From contig JACKDU010000003.1 in the NCBI GenBank assembly GCA_020633335.1, positions 372,001 to 436,000 of the forward strand: a stretch of DNA of 64,000 bases. Reading direction: 5' to 3'. Every line of letters starts with the position of its first letter. Position 1 is the stretch's first letter. Of the stretch, positions 35,858 through 49,833 are shown in pieces. The DNA is from Myxococcales bacterium (GTDB lineage Bacteria; Myxococcota_A; Polyangia; Nannocystales; Nannocystaceae). The position numbers and the translations under genes were made by a program. The notes beneath the pieces were generated by a model, which saw nothing but the letters and a program-made list of their open reading frames with translations, had not been told where the DNA came from and made no database searches.

Positions 35858-38098
35858 ATGCCGACAAGCCCACTCGTGTTCAATGTCGCCGCCGCTGGCC
35901 AGCCCGAGCGCCCGCTCGAGATGGTCGGTCACCTCTTCGACGCCCGCGGCAGGCTGATCGCCAGCGCCCCGGTGACCAACGGTCGCCTCGCCTTCGACGT
36001 CGACCCCGCCCGCCTCAGCCGGGCCTCGCTCTACGTCGCGCCGGTCGACCCCGAGGGGGCGGCGCCGACGGTCGCGGTGATGAAGCGCCTCGCCGCCTAC
36101 CAGCCGACCGTCGCGCTCCGCCCGGGGCCGGCGGCGATCGCCGTCAAGATCCCCGAGGACCTCTGGAAGCGCTGGCTCTTCTGCGTCACCCGGGTCGTCG
36201 GCCGGGTGGTCCGGCCGGTCGAGATCGGCGGCGAGATCCACGAGCTCCCGGTCTGCCACGCGCGGGTGCACATCTGCGAGGTCGATCCCTGGCCCGATAT
36301 CTTCACGCGGATCCCCGACCCGAAGATCCTCCGCCTCCGCGACGAGCTCCTCCACCTGGTCGAGCGCGTGCCGCGGCCGCCGATCCCCGATCCGGGCCCG
36401 CTGATCCGCCCGCGGGTGCCGGTCCGCGTCGTCCGCCCGGCGATCGACGCCCGCCTCCTCCGCGAGATCGAGGCCGAGACCCCGATGATCCGGGTCGGCG
36501 CGGTCTCCGAGGCGAGTGAGGCGGTCCCCTTCGCCTCGCTGATGAGCGCCGCCGAGCTCCACACCCTCGCCGCGACCCGCGAGGCCGCGGGGGTCGATCT
36601 CGCGGCGATGAGCGCGATCCGCCTCGAGGTCCCGGCCGCCCTCCGCAACGCGCTCTCGTCGCCCTCGGCGTCGGTGATCCGCAACGCGCTGGCCGCCAAC
36701 ACCGAGGTGCTGATGCCGGCGCTCTGCTGGTGGCCCTGGGTCTGGCCCTTCGTCCGCTACGACGAGGTCAAGGTCGTCGAGACCGACGAGCACGGGCGCT
36801 TCGAGGCCAACATCCTCTACCCCTGCAACGGCGACAAGCCCGACGTCTACGCCTGGGTCGAGTACTGCATCGGCGGCACCTGGACCGCGGTGCTCAAGCC
36901 GCCGGCCGCCTGCGCGACCCACTGGAACTACGCCTCCGGCAGCGAGCTGGTCCTCCGGGTCCGCGACCCGCGGGTGCCCTGGTGCGAGGAGCCGCCGACG
37001 CTCCCCGGCAAGAAGGTCGGCGTCCTCACCCTCGGCAACGCGATCAACGTCCACCAGGTCGATCAGGGGAGCGGCCTGGTGCCGGGCGGGCGGCCGATGG
37101 GCGGCTCGATCGAGCCGACCGTGTGGTTCGGCCAGCAGCTCCAGGCGGGGATCGGCGCGAGCCACTACAAGTGGTCGTACCGCCGGGTGAACCCCGACAA
37201 GAGCCCGGTGGAGGACTGGATCGCCTGCGACGAGCGCGAGGTCGGCCGCCACTACGGGGTGATCGGCGCGGACTCGAAGATCCACTTCAAGTCCTACAAG
37301 CTCGGGCCCGACGAGGCGGTGAGCGGCGACTCGCTCTTCAAGATCCCGCCCAAGGATCCGCCGGCGGGCTCGTGGGCGCCGCAGCTCAACGCGCGGGCGA
37401 ACACCGCGAGCGCCTACCTCTGGAGCGGCTCTCGCACCGAGTACGCGCGGATCCCCGACGGCCTCTACGAGCTCAAGCTCGAGCTCTTCCAGGTCAGCGG
37501 CGGGACGATCACCCGGGTCAAGGACGTCGACTTCGAGATCCCGCCGAGCAACGTCGCCGCGCCCTTCCCGACCGACACCGACCTGACCCTGGTGAACGCG
37601 CCGGAGGCCTACCTGATCCGCGAGAGCGGCCACGTCGTCGCCTTCCGCATGTTCCTGCGGATCGACAACAACAAGTGCGGCGCGTCGATCTACCCGACGA
37701 CGGTCCCGGGCAGCACCGAGGAGTGCGGCTTCATCACCTTCCACCCGACGCCGACGGCGAGCGCGACCCTCGGCTTCGCGGCGACCCACGACAACGACTT
37801 CGCGACCTTCGCGTTCTCGGTGGTCCGCGGGCGCTGCACGGTCGGCTTCGCGGCGGCGGCCGGGATCGTCGGCGCCTCCCCGGTCGGCGGCTACGCCCTC
37901 GACGCGGCCGGGGTCTACCGCCGGACGATCCAGATCAGCCAGCTCCTGGCCCCGATCCCGCCGGCCTGCCCGGACGGCTGCCGCAACGGCGCCTTCGCCG
38001 AGCACCTCCACGTCTACGCGATGGCGACCGACGGCTGGGGGCGCCTCGACTACCTCGACGCCCACGCGGTCGCGGCCTTCGCCCTCGCGGCCGGCTAG
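35858..38098 (+). CDS. Large protein of unknown function with a carboxypeptidase-regulatory-like segment
   Basis: 746 residues from ATG 35858, with AGGAAAGG upstream. No signal peptide. The first 70 residues and about 295-365 look like beta-sandwich modules. The clearest is EHGRFEANILYPCNGDKPDV, then YAWVEYCIGGTWTAVLKPPA, resembling carboxypeptidase-regulatory or transthyretin-like repeats. A further block near 385-460 (KKVGVLTLGNAINVHQ, QAGIGASHYKWSYRR) gives the impression of a conserved family I cannot name. The C-terminus (RKTIQISQ-like YRRTIQISQLLAPIPP, CPDGCRNGAFAEHLHVYAMA) is distinctive. 234 bp of non-coding sequence precede it. Possibly structural or secreted by a non-classical route. 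Confidence 0.72.
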   Translation: MPTSPLVFNVAAAGQPERPLEMVGHLFDARGRLIASAPVTNGRLAFDVDPARLSRASLYVAPVDPEGAAPTVAVMKRLAAYQPTVALRPGPAAIAVKIPEDLWKRWLFCVTRVVGRVVRPVEIGGEIHELPVCHARVHICEVDPWPDIFTRIPDPKILRLRDELLHLVERVPRPPIPDPGPLIRPRVPVRVVRPAIDARLLREIEAETPMIRVGAVSEASEAVPFASLMSAAELHTLAATREAAGVDLAAMSAIRLEVPAALRNALSSPSASVIRNALAANTEVLMPALCWWPWVWPFVRYDEVKVVETDEHGRFEANILYPCNGDKPDVYAWVEYCIGGTWTAVLKPPAACATHWNYASGSELVLRVRDPRVPWCEEPPTLPGKKVGVLTLGNAINVHQVDQGSGLVPGGRPMGGSIEPTVWFGQQLQAGIGASHYKWSYRRVNPDKSPVEDWIACDEREVGRHYGVIGADSKIHFKSYKLGPDEAVSGDSLFKIPPKDPPAGSWAPQLNARANTASAYLWSGSRTEYARIPDGLYELKLELFQVSGGTITRVKDVDFEIPPSNVAAPFPTDTDLTLVNAPEAYLIRESGHVVAFRMFLRIDNNKCGASIYPTTVPGSTEECGFITFHPTPTASATLGFAATHDNDFATFAFSVVRGRCTVGFAAAAGIVGASPVGGYALDAAGVYRRTIQISQLLAPIPPACPDGCRNGAFAEHLHVYAMATDGWGRLDYLDAHAVAAFALAAG

Positions 38099-38114
38099 GC
38101 GCCGCGGCGAATCG

Positions 38115-38165
38115 CATGTCCTTTGGGACATGAACGAGGCGGCCCCCTCCCGGGGGGGTCGCCTC
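38115..38165. terminator. Hairpin pair between convergent genes
   Basis: CATGTCC/GGACATG form a 7-bp stem at 38115-38132. A 12-bp stem (38136-38165, GAGGCGGCCCCC pairing with GGGGGTCGCCTC, one G-T wobble) follows, then GACCCTTTCG. Position between convergent genes supports bidirectional termination. Confidence 0.6.
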
Positions 38166-38192
38166 GACCCTTTCGCGGCCGCCGCCTCGCGG

Positions 38193-39169
38193 CTAGCCGC
38201 ACATCTTGCTCATGCAGGAGAAGCCGTCGGCGCAGTCCATCGGGTTGTTGCACGCGCTGAGGCACTCGCCGCCGTTGCAGGTGTAGGGCGCGCAGTCGAC
38301 GGAGTCGCTGACCACGCAGGCCCCGACCGCGTCGCAGGCGCGGGTGACGGTGCTGTCGCCGTCGCAGCCGGAGCCGCAGGCCGGCGACTCGCCGTTGACC
38401 GTGCAGACCGACTCGATCGTGACCGAGGCGGCCGGGTCGCCCTGGACGCAGTTGCCCATCCCGCTCTTGGCGCAGGCGCTCGCGCACGAGACGAGCGGCT
38501 CGCCGGCGGCGGCGGTGCAGTCCTTCTGGTTGTTGAGCGCGCAGACCCCGTCGCCACCGCAGGTGCCCGCGATGAGCGTGCTGACGTAGGCGGAGCAGGT
38601 GTAGACGCCGTCGGCGACGTCGTCGCCGTAGACCAGCGCGGCGCAGTCGAACTGACAGGCGGCGCCGGGAGCCGCGGGGGCGCAGGCGGCGTTCTCGTCG
38701 CAGGCCTGGCACTCGCCGCAATCGCCCGGGGCGCCGACGTCGGCGACGCAGACGCTCCCCTCACAGGCCATGCAGGGGCTGCAGCAGTCGCTGGCGTCGC
38801 CGCAGGCGCCGCCGAGCTCGGAGCAGAGCGGCCCACTTGTCGAGGTGCCGTCGGTGGTCGGCTCGCCGGTGCTGCTCGTCGGCGACGAGGTCGAGGTCGA
38901 GGTCGTCGTCACCGAGGTCGTGCTGCTGCTCCCCTCGCCGTCGACGCAGCTCCCGCCGAGGCCGCCCTCGCCGTACTCGCCGTAGCGCTTGCCCGAGGGG
39001 CACCCGGGGTCGGGGAAGGAGCAGTAGCCGGAGGCCTCGCAGGTCCCCTGGCCGCCGGCGCTGACGCACTGGGCGTCGCTCGAGCAGGCGTAGGACGACG
39101 CGGTGGTGCAGGCGCCGACGAGCCCGCCGAGGAGGCCCGTGAGGGCGAGGACGATCGCCGAAGCACGCA

Positions 39170-39170
<1 letters not shown>
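38193..39170 (-). CDS. Cys-rich lipoprotein, third gene of the kinase operon
   Basis: 325 residues. The signal peptide ends GGLVGAC. The N-terminal four-Cys motif CSSDAQCVSAGGQGTCEASG, then YCSFPDPGC, resembles other myxobacterial surface proteins. A Ser/Thr linker follows, then a long Cys-rich domain (over 30 Cys in total) with repeated CxxC-x-G spacing (ACGDASDCCSPCMACEGSVC, ADGFSCMSKMCG). It overlaps the TPR gene by one base (TGATG) and so is the last gene of a kinase-TPR-lipoprotein operon. It could be the external element of that signalling unit; inference only. Confidence 0.8.
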
Positions 39171-39969
<799 letters not shown>

Positions 39970-39973
<4 letters not shown>

Positions 39974-41490
39974 TTGGGGGGCGGGAGCGGCGAGTTGGGG
40001 TCCCAGTTGTCGGGGAGCTTGACCTTCTTCTTGGTCTTCTTGGTCGTCGTCGTCTTCTTGGTCGGCGTCGGCTTGGTGCTGCCCTCGGACGCGCTCGGCT
40101 CGCGCGGCGGCTTGGCGGCGGGCTCGCTCCCGGAGACGACGATCCGCCGGGGCTCGGGGACCGAGGTCGGCTTGTTCTCGAGGAGGTCGGCGTCCCAGGC
40201 CGCCTCGTCGCCGGAGCTCGGCCTGTGGGCCGGCGCCGTGGTCTCCGTGCCGCCGCCGGCGAAGATCGCCGAGATGATCAGGAGCGCCGCCGCGGCGACG
40301 ACGACCACCGGGAGGTACCTCCGCCACGCCGGCGGCTCGGGGACGGGCTCGGCGAGCGGGGCGAGGATCGCCTGGAGGGCCTCGCTCTGGTTGAGGGCCT
40401 GGAGCGCCTGGGTGTACTGGACCGACGGCTGCGGGGGCAGCGAGGGCTGCGCCTTGGCGGCGGGCGGCGGCGTCGGCAGGTTGAGCGTCAGGTAGTCCTT
40501 GACCGCCGCCTCCTCCTCCTTGATCTCCTCGGCGAAGAGGTCCCGCATGAACTCGGCGAGGCGCGCCTGCGAGATCGAGAGTCGGCGCTGGCGGGCGAAC
40601 TCCTCGAGGTCCATCTCGAGCTCGCGGGCGGTCGCGTAGCGCTTCGCCGGATCGAGGGCGAGCGCCCGCATGACGATCTGCTCGAGGTCCTTGGGGTAGT
40701 CCGGCTTGAACTGCGAGGGCGGCGGCGCCGGGTTGCGGGCGATATGCTCGACGAGGTCGCGGCCCTTGAGGTTGGTGAAGAGGCGCTTGCCGAGGCTGAG
40801 CTCCCAGAGGATGATCCCGAGGGAGAAGACGTCGGAGCGGCGGTCGATGTCCTCGCCCCGGCACTGCTCCGGCGACATGTAGGGGACCTTCCCCTTGAGG
40901 GCGCCGGCGGCCGCGTTCTCCGGGTCGGTGGTCGCCTTGGCGATCCCGAAGTCGACGATCTTCACCGCGCCGTCGTAGCTGACGATGATGTTCGACGGCG
41001 AGATGTCGCGGTGGACGATCCCGAGGACCGTGCCGTCGGGGGTCTTCTGCTCGTGGGCGTAGTGGAGGCCCGCGGCCGCGTGGATCATGATGTTGATGAG
41101 GTGCTCGAGGGGGAGCCAGGTGCCCTTGCGGTGGGCCGCGCGGATCAGCCGCCGCAGGTCCTTCCCCTGGATGTACTCCATCGTGAAGAAGAAGGTCCCG
41201 TCGTCCTCGCCGACGTCGTAGACCTGAACGATGTTCGGATGGTGCAGGGTCGCCGCCAGGCGGGCCTCGCCGAGGAGCATCTCGATCAGGCGCTGGTTGT
41301 CGGCGTGCTCCGCCAGGACCCGCTTGAGGGCGACCAGCTTCTCAAAGCCGTGGATCGCGATCGTCCGGGCGAGGAAGAGCTCGGCCATCCCGCCGGCGCC
41401 GAGACGGTGGAGGAGCTCGTACTTTCCCAGCCAGACCCGTTCGGCGGGGTCCAGGGGCAGCTCCTCCCCGTCGAGGGTGATCTCAAGCAC
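39970..41490 (-). CDS. Hanks-type Ser/Thr kinase heading a three-gene operon
   Basis: 506 residues from GTG 41490. Kinase domain about 20-295: LGAGGMAELFLART, VALKRVL, catalytic VHRDISPSNIIVS near 160, VDFGIAKA, VPYMSPEQCRG. The HRDISPSN variant is common in myxobacterial kinases. A Pro/Ala linker follows, a membrane helix near 388-407 (YLPVVVVAAAALLIISAIFA), then a tail rich in Lys/Thr (TKPTPTKKTTTTKKTKKKVK). The start is supported by TTGATC-N17-TAGCCT six bases upstream. Translational coupling to the TPR and lipoprotein genes suggests one signalling assembly across the membrane. Confidence 0.92.
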
Positions 41491-41496
41491 CTGTAG

Positions 41497-41525
41497 AGGC
41501 TATCGGCCCCCTCCTCTGCGATCAA
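41497..41525 (-). promoter_or_regulatory. Promoter TTGATC-N17-TAGCCT, leaderless spacing
   Basis: Minus-strand TTGATC (41525-41520) and TAGCCT (41502-41497) are 17 bases apart, and the -10 ends six bases before GTG 41490. This is the clearest leaderless promoter in the window. Confidence 0.65.
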
Positions 41526-41621
41526 TGACCATCACCGCGCGTACGCGCCCGCGCACGGGGCTGAGGAGGTCTTCTGTCGGCGTCGGCCCCGTCGTCAGGA
41601 GGTCGGTTGTCAGGAGACGAG

Positions 41622-41701
41622 TGCCCGGGGCGGGACTCGAACCCGCAAGCTCGCGCAGGGAATTTTAAGTCCCCCGTGTCTACCGATTCCACCACCCGGG
41701 C
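41622..41701 (-). tRNA. tRNA-Leu (anticodon UAA)
   Basis: Minus-strand cloverleaf: acceptor arms GCCCGGG and CCCGGGC with discriminator A, D-arm containing GGAATCGGTAGACAC, and anticodon loop CTTAAAA (TAA at 41667-41665). An extra arm of class II type and the T-arm GCGGG-TTCGAGT-CCCGC follow. CCA is not encoded. It decodes UUA, and probably UUG by wobble, codons that are very rare in this genome. Confidence 0.93.
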
Positions 41702-41841
41702 GGGGCGTCACCTGTATGCCACAATCGCCGGCGTCGGGGGCGTCGGGGGTGTGGGGGGCGTCGGCCGCGAGGCGCGAGGTGCGGGGAGGGGCCCCGCGAG
41801 CTCGGCTGCGGCGCGCGGGTGGCGAGCGCTCCCGCGCGTGC

Positions 41842-41847
41842 TATCAA
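41842..41847 (+). promoter_or_regulatory. -10-like TATCAA upstream of uvrA
   Basis: In GCTATCAA context, 19 bases before ATG 41867; CGGAGG lies between and is a fair ribosome site. No recognisable SOS box is seen. Confidence 0.35.
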
Positions 41848-41866
41848 GGGCCGCCCGGAGGGTCCC

Positions 41867-44764
<2,898 letters not shown>

Positions 44765-44847
44765 GCCCGTCCGCGCCGAACGCGGTCCCGGCGCGAGTGA
44801 GAGCGACCTCGCAGGGCGCCGGGTGCCGGCGATGGGCGAAGTTTGGT

Positions 44848-45521
44848 ATGCCAGCCGACGTGCCCTTCGAGGAGATCCCCGCCGACGCGCTCTCGGTCTC
44901 GGCGACCTACCGGCTGATGACCGATCTGGTCGCGCCCCGGCCGGTCGCCTGGGTGTCGACGGTCGACGGCGAGGGGCGCCGCAACCTCGCGCCCTTCTCC
45001 TACTACCAGGCGGTCTGCTCCCACCCGCCGATGATCGTCCTGGCGATCAGCTGGCATGCCGACGGGCGGATGAAGGACACGCTCCGCAACATCCTCGAGA
45101 CCCGCGAGTTGGTGGTGAGCCACGTCTCGGAGGCGCTGGTGGAGGCCGCCAACGCGACCTCTGCGGCATTCGCGCCGGAGGTCTCGGAGTGGGAGGCGGT
45201 CGGCGTCGAGGCGGCGCCGGCCCTCCGGGTCGCCCCCCCGCGGGTCGCTGGCGCCCGGGCCGTCCTCGAATGCGCGCTCCGGCAGGCGATTCCGCTCGGC
45301 AGCGGCGCCCACGGCGGCCCCTCGTCGACCCTGGTGATCGCCGAGGTCGTCCACTTCGCCCTCGCCGAGGGGGTCGCCCACCGGGACGCCCGTGGGCGCC
45401 TGCAGATCGACCCCGATCGCCTCCAGGCTGTCGGGCGCCTCGGGGGGATCGCGTACACTCGGACCGAGTCCCGCCTCGAGCTCCCGCGGCCGGCGGCGCC
45501 GCAGACGGGCAAGGAGACCCC

Positions 45522-45525
<4 letters not shown>
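44848..45525 (+). CDS. Flavin reductase-like (FMN-binding split barrel) protein
   Basis: 225 residues from ATG 44848. Family motifs: YRLMTDLVAPRPVAWVSTVD, GRRNLAPFSYYQAVCSHPPM, then MIVLAISWHADGRMKDTLRN and ILETRELVVSHVSEALVEAA. These match the DIM6/NTAB-type flavoprotein group related to flavin reductases and styrene monooxygenase reductase components. It probably binds FMN and is cytoplasmic; physiological substrate unknown. Its stop overlaps the TTG start of the HMG-CoA lyase gene, so the two are co-expressed. Confidence 0.87.
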
Positions 45526-46508
<983 letters not shown>

Positions 46509-46609
46509 GCCGCAGGGTCCCTCGGGCGCTGCGGATCGGTCGCTCGCGTCGACGAGGCTCGCGGGGCGGCTCCGTCGGCGCGCTGGCGTCACGAGCCTTC
46601 GAAACGAGC

Positions 46610-46641
46610 GAGCGCCCGGGCCGGGGCGGCGCCGGGCGCTC
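46610..46641. terminator. Hairpin between convergent genes
   Basis: GAGCGCCCGG (46610-46619) and CCGGGCGCTC (46632-46641) form a perfect 10-bp stem with a 12-base loop, midway between convergent stop codons. No T-tract. Confidence 0.45.
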
Positions 46642-46656
46642 TCGTGGTGGATCCGC

Positions 46657-48476
46657 CTAGCTCCGGCGGGCGGCGACGATGAGGCGCTCGAAGGCGGCGC
46701 TCGCCTGGTCGGCGAGGTCGCGGATCACCGAGGCGTCGACGTCGTAGCGGGCGGTCGCGGCGAAGACGATCACCGGCACCTTGCCGCGGAGGACGACCGG
46801 CAGGACGAGGACGTTGCCCTCGACCCCGCCGAGGGCCGCGTCGAACGCGGTGTCGATCGCGGTGTCGGTCCGCATCGGGCCGATGAAGGGGGTCTGCCGC
46901 TCGATCACCGTCGAGAAGAGCGACGGCCCGGTCGCCGGGATCCGGATCTGGCGGACCGCCTCGATCATCAGATCCTCGCCGCGGGCGTCGTGACCGCGGA
47001 TCTCACCCTTCACGTGGACGAACATGATGACCCGGACGAACCCCTCGGAGAGGAAGTCGAGCATCAGGTTGGTGATCTCGTCGCGCGAGCGCACCGTGGC
47101 GAAGCGCGCGAGGATCTGGGAGAACGCCTCGTGCGAGAGCGGCAGGACCGTCGCCTGCGGCAGCTTGATGAGCTGGCTCTGGTGCTGCTGTCCGGCGCCC
47201 GCCCACTCCGGCGGCGGGGCGATGTCGGCGGCGTGCTGCGGCGGCGGAGCCACCGGGGCGGGGATCGGCGCAGCGACGGGGGCGGCGACCGGAGGCGCAG
47301 CGACGGGCGGTGCAGCGACCGGAGGCGCAGCGACCGGAGGCGCAGCGACCGGAGGCGCAGCGACCGGAGGCGCAGCGACCGGGAGGCGCAGCGACGGGGG
47401 GCGCAGCGACGGGCGGCGCAGCGACCGGGGGGGCGGCGACGACCGGAGGCGCAGCGACGGGCGGCGCAGCAACGGGGGCGCAGCAACGGGCGGCGCAGCA
47501 ACGGGCGGCGCAGCAACGGGCGGCGCAGCGACGGGCGCGACCATCGGCGGCGCAGCGATCGGCGCGCTCACCGGGCGGGCCACGGGGACCGGCGCAGCGA
47601 CCGGGGGCGCGGCGATGTGCGGCGCGGCCGGGGCGTGAACCTGCGGGGTCGGCACGCCGACCGTCGGCGGCGCAGCGAGCGGCGCGCTCACCGGACGAGC
47701 GACCGGCGCGACGACGGGTGCGGCGACGGCGACGGGGGCGCAGCGACGGAGGCGCGGCGACCGGAGCGGCGACGGAGGCGCGACCGGAGCGGCGACCGGA
47801 GCCGGAGCCGTGATCGGGGCCGGAGCCGGGGCCGGAGCGGCGACGGGGGCCGGGGCCGGGGCCGGGGCCGGAGCGGCGACGGGGCCGGCGCGGCGACGGG
47901 AGCAGCGACCGGCGCGGGAGCCAGGGCCGGCGCGGGAGCCGGAGCGGCGACGGGAGCCGGAGCGGCGACGGGAGCCGGCGCGGCGACCGGAGCTGGAGCC
48001 GGCGCTGGCGTCGGCGCAGCGACCGGAGCGGGCGCGGGCGCGGGCTTCGGCGCCGGGAAGTAGCGCTCGATCGCCGCCAGCAGGGCCGTGTGCGGAGCGA
48101 CCGCGCGGACCAGGTAGGCGCCGGTGTGACCCGAGATCGCGTCGACCGCCTTCATGTCGGTCGGATCCGACATCGCCAGCGTCAAGTTGCCAGCGTCGTC
48201 GACGCCGACCGGCAGGACCACGTGCTTCCGCGCGAGGTCGGGCGTGATCTTGGCGAGCGTCTCGTCGTCGATCGCCGCGAGCGCCGATGCCCCCAATTTG
48301 GGGATCATCAGCTTGTTGTGGAGGAAGGTGACAATGCTGTCCTCCTGGACATACCCGAGCTCGACGACGGCCGCGACGAAGGAGATCTTTCGCTCCAAAC
48401 ATCGCGCCTGTACTGCGCGGAGCTGGGTGTCGTCCAGGTGGCCAGCCCGGAGCATCATGGTCCCTAGCAGACTCAA
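46657..48476 (-). CDS. MshEN / VAAP-repeat / GAF-like protein, reading frame interrupted
   Basis: The N-terminus (TTG 48476, about 140 residues) is a GspE/MshEN-type domain: MMLRAGHLDDTQLRAVQARC, ELGYVQEDSIVTFLHNKLMI. The C-terminus (about 47.2 to 46.66 kb) reads like a GAF-type sensor domain: FVRVIMFVHVKGEIRGHD, PSLFSTVIERQTPFIGP, GNVLVLPVVLRGKVPVIVFA. Between lies about 850 bp of near-tandem 12-15-base units encoding Val-Ala-Ala-Pro. The two ends are in different frames. Within the repeats the VAAP phase slips at least four times, where G-runs vary (for example five versus four G before CCGG near 47.88 kb, and GGGAGGC in place of GGAGGC near 47.38 kb). Either assembly errors in the repeats or a slippery, possibly broken gene. 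Confidence 0.7.
47270..48050. repeat. Imperfect 12-15-bp tandem coding repeat (VAAP/VAAPP)
   Basis: On the plus strand the units are GCAGCGACCGGAGGC-like (15 bp) at 47.28-47.53 kb and GGAGCGGCGACGGGAGCC-like further right. Unit lengths vary by one base at several G-runs, which moves the reading frame. Confidence 0.75.
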
Positions 48477-48634
48477 GGGAGTGCAGAATTCCCTACCTAG
48501 GAGCGGACAGTCAACCGCTAGTGCACGTCGATCGCGGACCTCTGGGGGCCGCGGCGCAGCGCGCTGCTCCGCCCGTGCACCGCGATCTCCGCAGATCTCC
48601 GCCCTGGGCCAGAGCGCTGTCTCCGCGGCGCTGT

Positions 48635-48640
48635 GCTAAT
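48635..48640 (+). promoter_or_regulatory. Extended -10 TGT-GCTAAT
   Basis: GCTAAT preceded by TGT ends eight bases before GTG 48649, which is also the start implied by the conserved protein N-terminus. Confidence 0.5.
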
Positions 48641-48648
48641 TGGACCGG

Positions 48649-49833
48649 GTGATCTACCTCGACCACAACGCGACGACCCCGCTCGACCCCAGGGTCGCCG
48701 AGCGCGTCGCCCAGGTCATGGGGGATCCCCTGCTGCAGGGCAATCCGTCGAGCATCCACGCCTGGGGCCAGCGCGCGCGCGCGGTCATCGAGCGGGCGCG
48801 ACGGACGGTCGCGGGCGCGCTCGGGGCCGAGCCCCTCGAGGTCACCTTCACCGCCAGCGGCACCGAGGCGGCCAATCTCGCGCTCTTTGGCGCGGTGCGT
48901 GCGTTGCGCGAGCGAGGCGCACCGGCCGGGATCCTGACCTCGCCCCTCGAGCACCCGGCGGTCCTCGGGCCGGTCCGGGCGCTCGCCGCCGAGGGCGCAC
49001 CCCTCCGCCTGGTCGAGGTCGACGGGCGCGGGCGAATCAGCCCCGAGGCGGTCGCAGCGGCGCTATCACGCCATCCGGAGGTCGGCCTGGTGTCGCTCCA
49101 GGCGGCCAACCACGAGCTCGGCAACGCCTACCCGCTGGCCGCGATCGTCGCGGCCGCCCGGGTGCTCCGCCCGGAGATCCTCTTTCATTGCGACGCGGTC
49201 CAGGCGCTCGGGAAGATCCCGGTCGATCTCCGCACCCTCGGGGTCGATCTCCTGAGCGTCAGCGGCCACAAGATCCGCGGCCCCAAGGGGATCGGCGCGC
49301 TCCTCCACCGCCGCCACGTCGCCCTGGAGCCGCTCCTCCGCGGCGGTCACCAGGAGCGGGGGCGGCGACCGGGGACCGAGGCGACCCCGCTGATCGCCGG
49401 CTTCGCCCGCGCGGTCGAGCTCGCGGTGTCCGAGCTCGACGCGCGCCAGGGCCCCGTGCGCGCGCTCGCGGCCGGGCTCCGCGCGCGCCTCGGCGATCAC
49501 GCGCGCGCCTGGGGGCTCCGCCTCTACGGCGATCCCGAGGCGAGCGTCGGCAACACGATCGCGCTCGGGGTCGACGGCTGCGAGGGGCAGCTCCTGCTGA
49601 TCAACCTCGACCTCGAGGGGATCATGGTGTCGACTGGATCGGCGTGCTCCTCCGGGACCCTCGAGCCCTCGCCGGTGCTCCTCGCGCTCGGCTGCACCCC
49701 CGAGGAGGGGCGCAGCGTCCTCCGGATCTCGCTCGGCGTCGGCAACAGCGAGGCCGACCTCGACGCCCTCGTCGCCGCGCTGCCGCGGGCGATCGCCCGG
49801 GTCCGCGGCGAGGCGGAGGGGCTGAGCGCGTGA
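48649..49833 (+). CDS. Cysteine desulfurase (NifS/IscS family)
   Basis: 394 residues. GTG 48649 gives MIYLDHNATTPLDP, the canonical family N-terminus; TTG 48640 would add three residues and overlap the promoter. A PLP enzyme that removes sulfur from cysteine. Motifs: VTFTASGTEAANLALFG, LEHPAVLGPVRALAAEG, PLP Lys in LLSVSGHKIRGPKGIGALL, and the catalytic Cys loop VSTGSACSSGTLEPSPVL. Its stop overlaps the start of mnmA (GTGA) and no scaffold gene follows. By analogy with dedicated desulfurase-MnmA pairs it probably supplies sulfur for tRNA 2-thiouridine. Confidence 0.95.
   Translation: MIYLDHNATTPLDPRVAERVAQVMGDPLLQGNPSSIHAWGQRARAVIERARRTVAGALGAEPLEVTFTASGTEAANLALFGAVRALRERGAPAGILTSPLEHPAVLGPVRALAAEGAPLRLVEVDGRGRISPEAVAAALSRHPEVGLVSLQAANHELGNAYPLAAIVAAARVLRPEILFHCDAVQALGKIPVDLRTLGVDLLSVSGHKIRGPKGIGALLHRRHVALEPLLRGGHQERGRRPGTEATPLIAGFARAVELAVSELDARQGPVRALAAGLRARLGDHARAWGLRLYGDPEASVGNTIALGVDGCEGQLLLINLDLEGIMVSTGSACSSGTLEPSPVLLALGCTPEEGRSVLRISLGVGNSEADLDALVAALPRAIARVRGEAEGLSA

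Noticed and set aside
47270..48050. Possible CRISPR array in the repetitive tract
   Set aside because: Units are 12-18 bp and contiguous with no unique spacers; they encode a Pro/Ala linker between two protein domains, and no cas gene is present.
46990..48063. Plus-strand frames with RRSDRR or GAATGGAATG repeats
   Set aside because: Translations of the VAAP-encoding DNA repeats in the wrong strand or frame.
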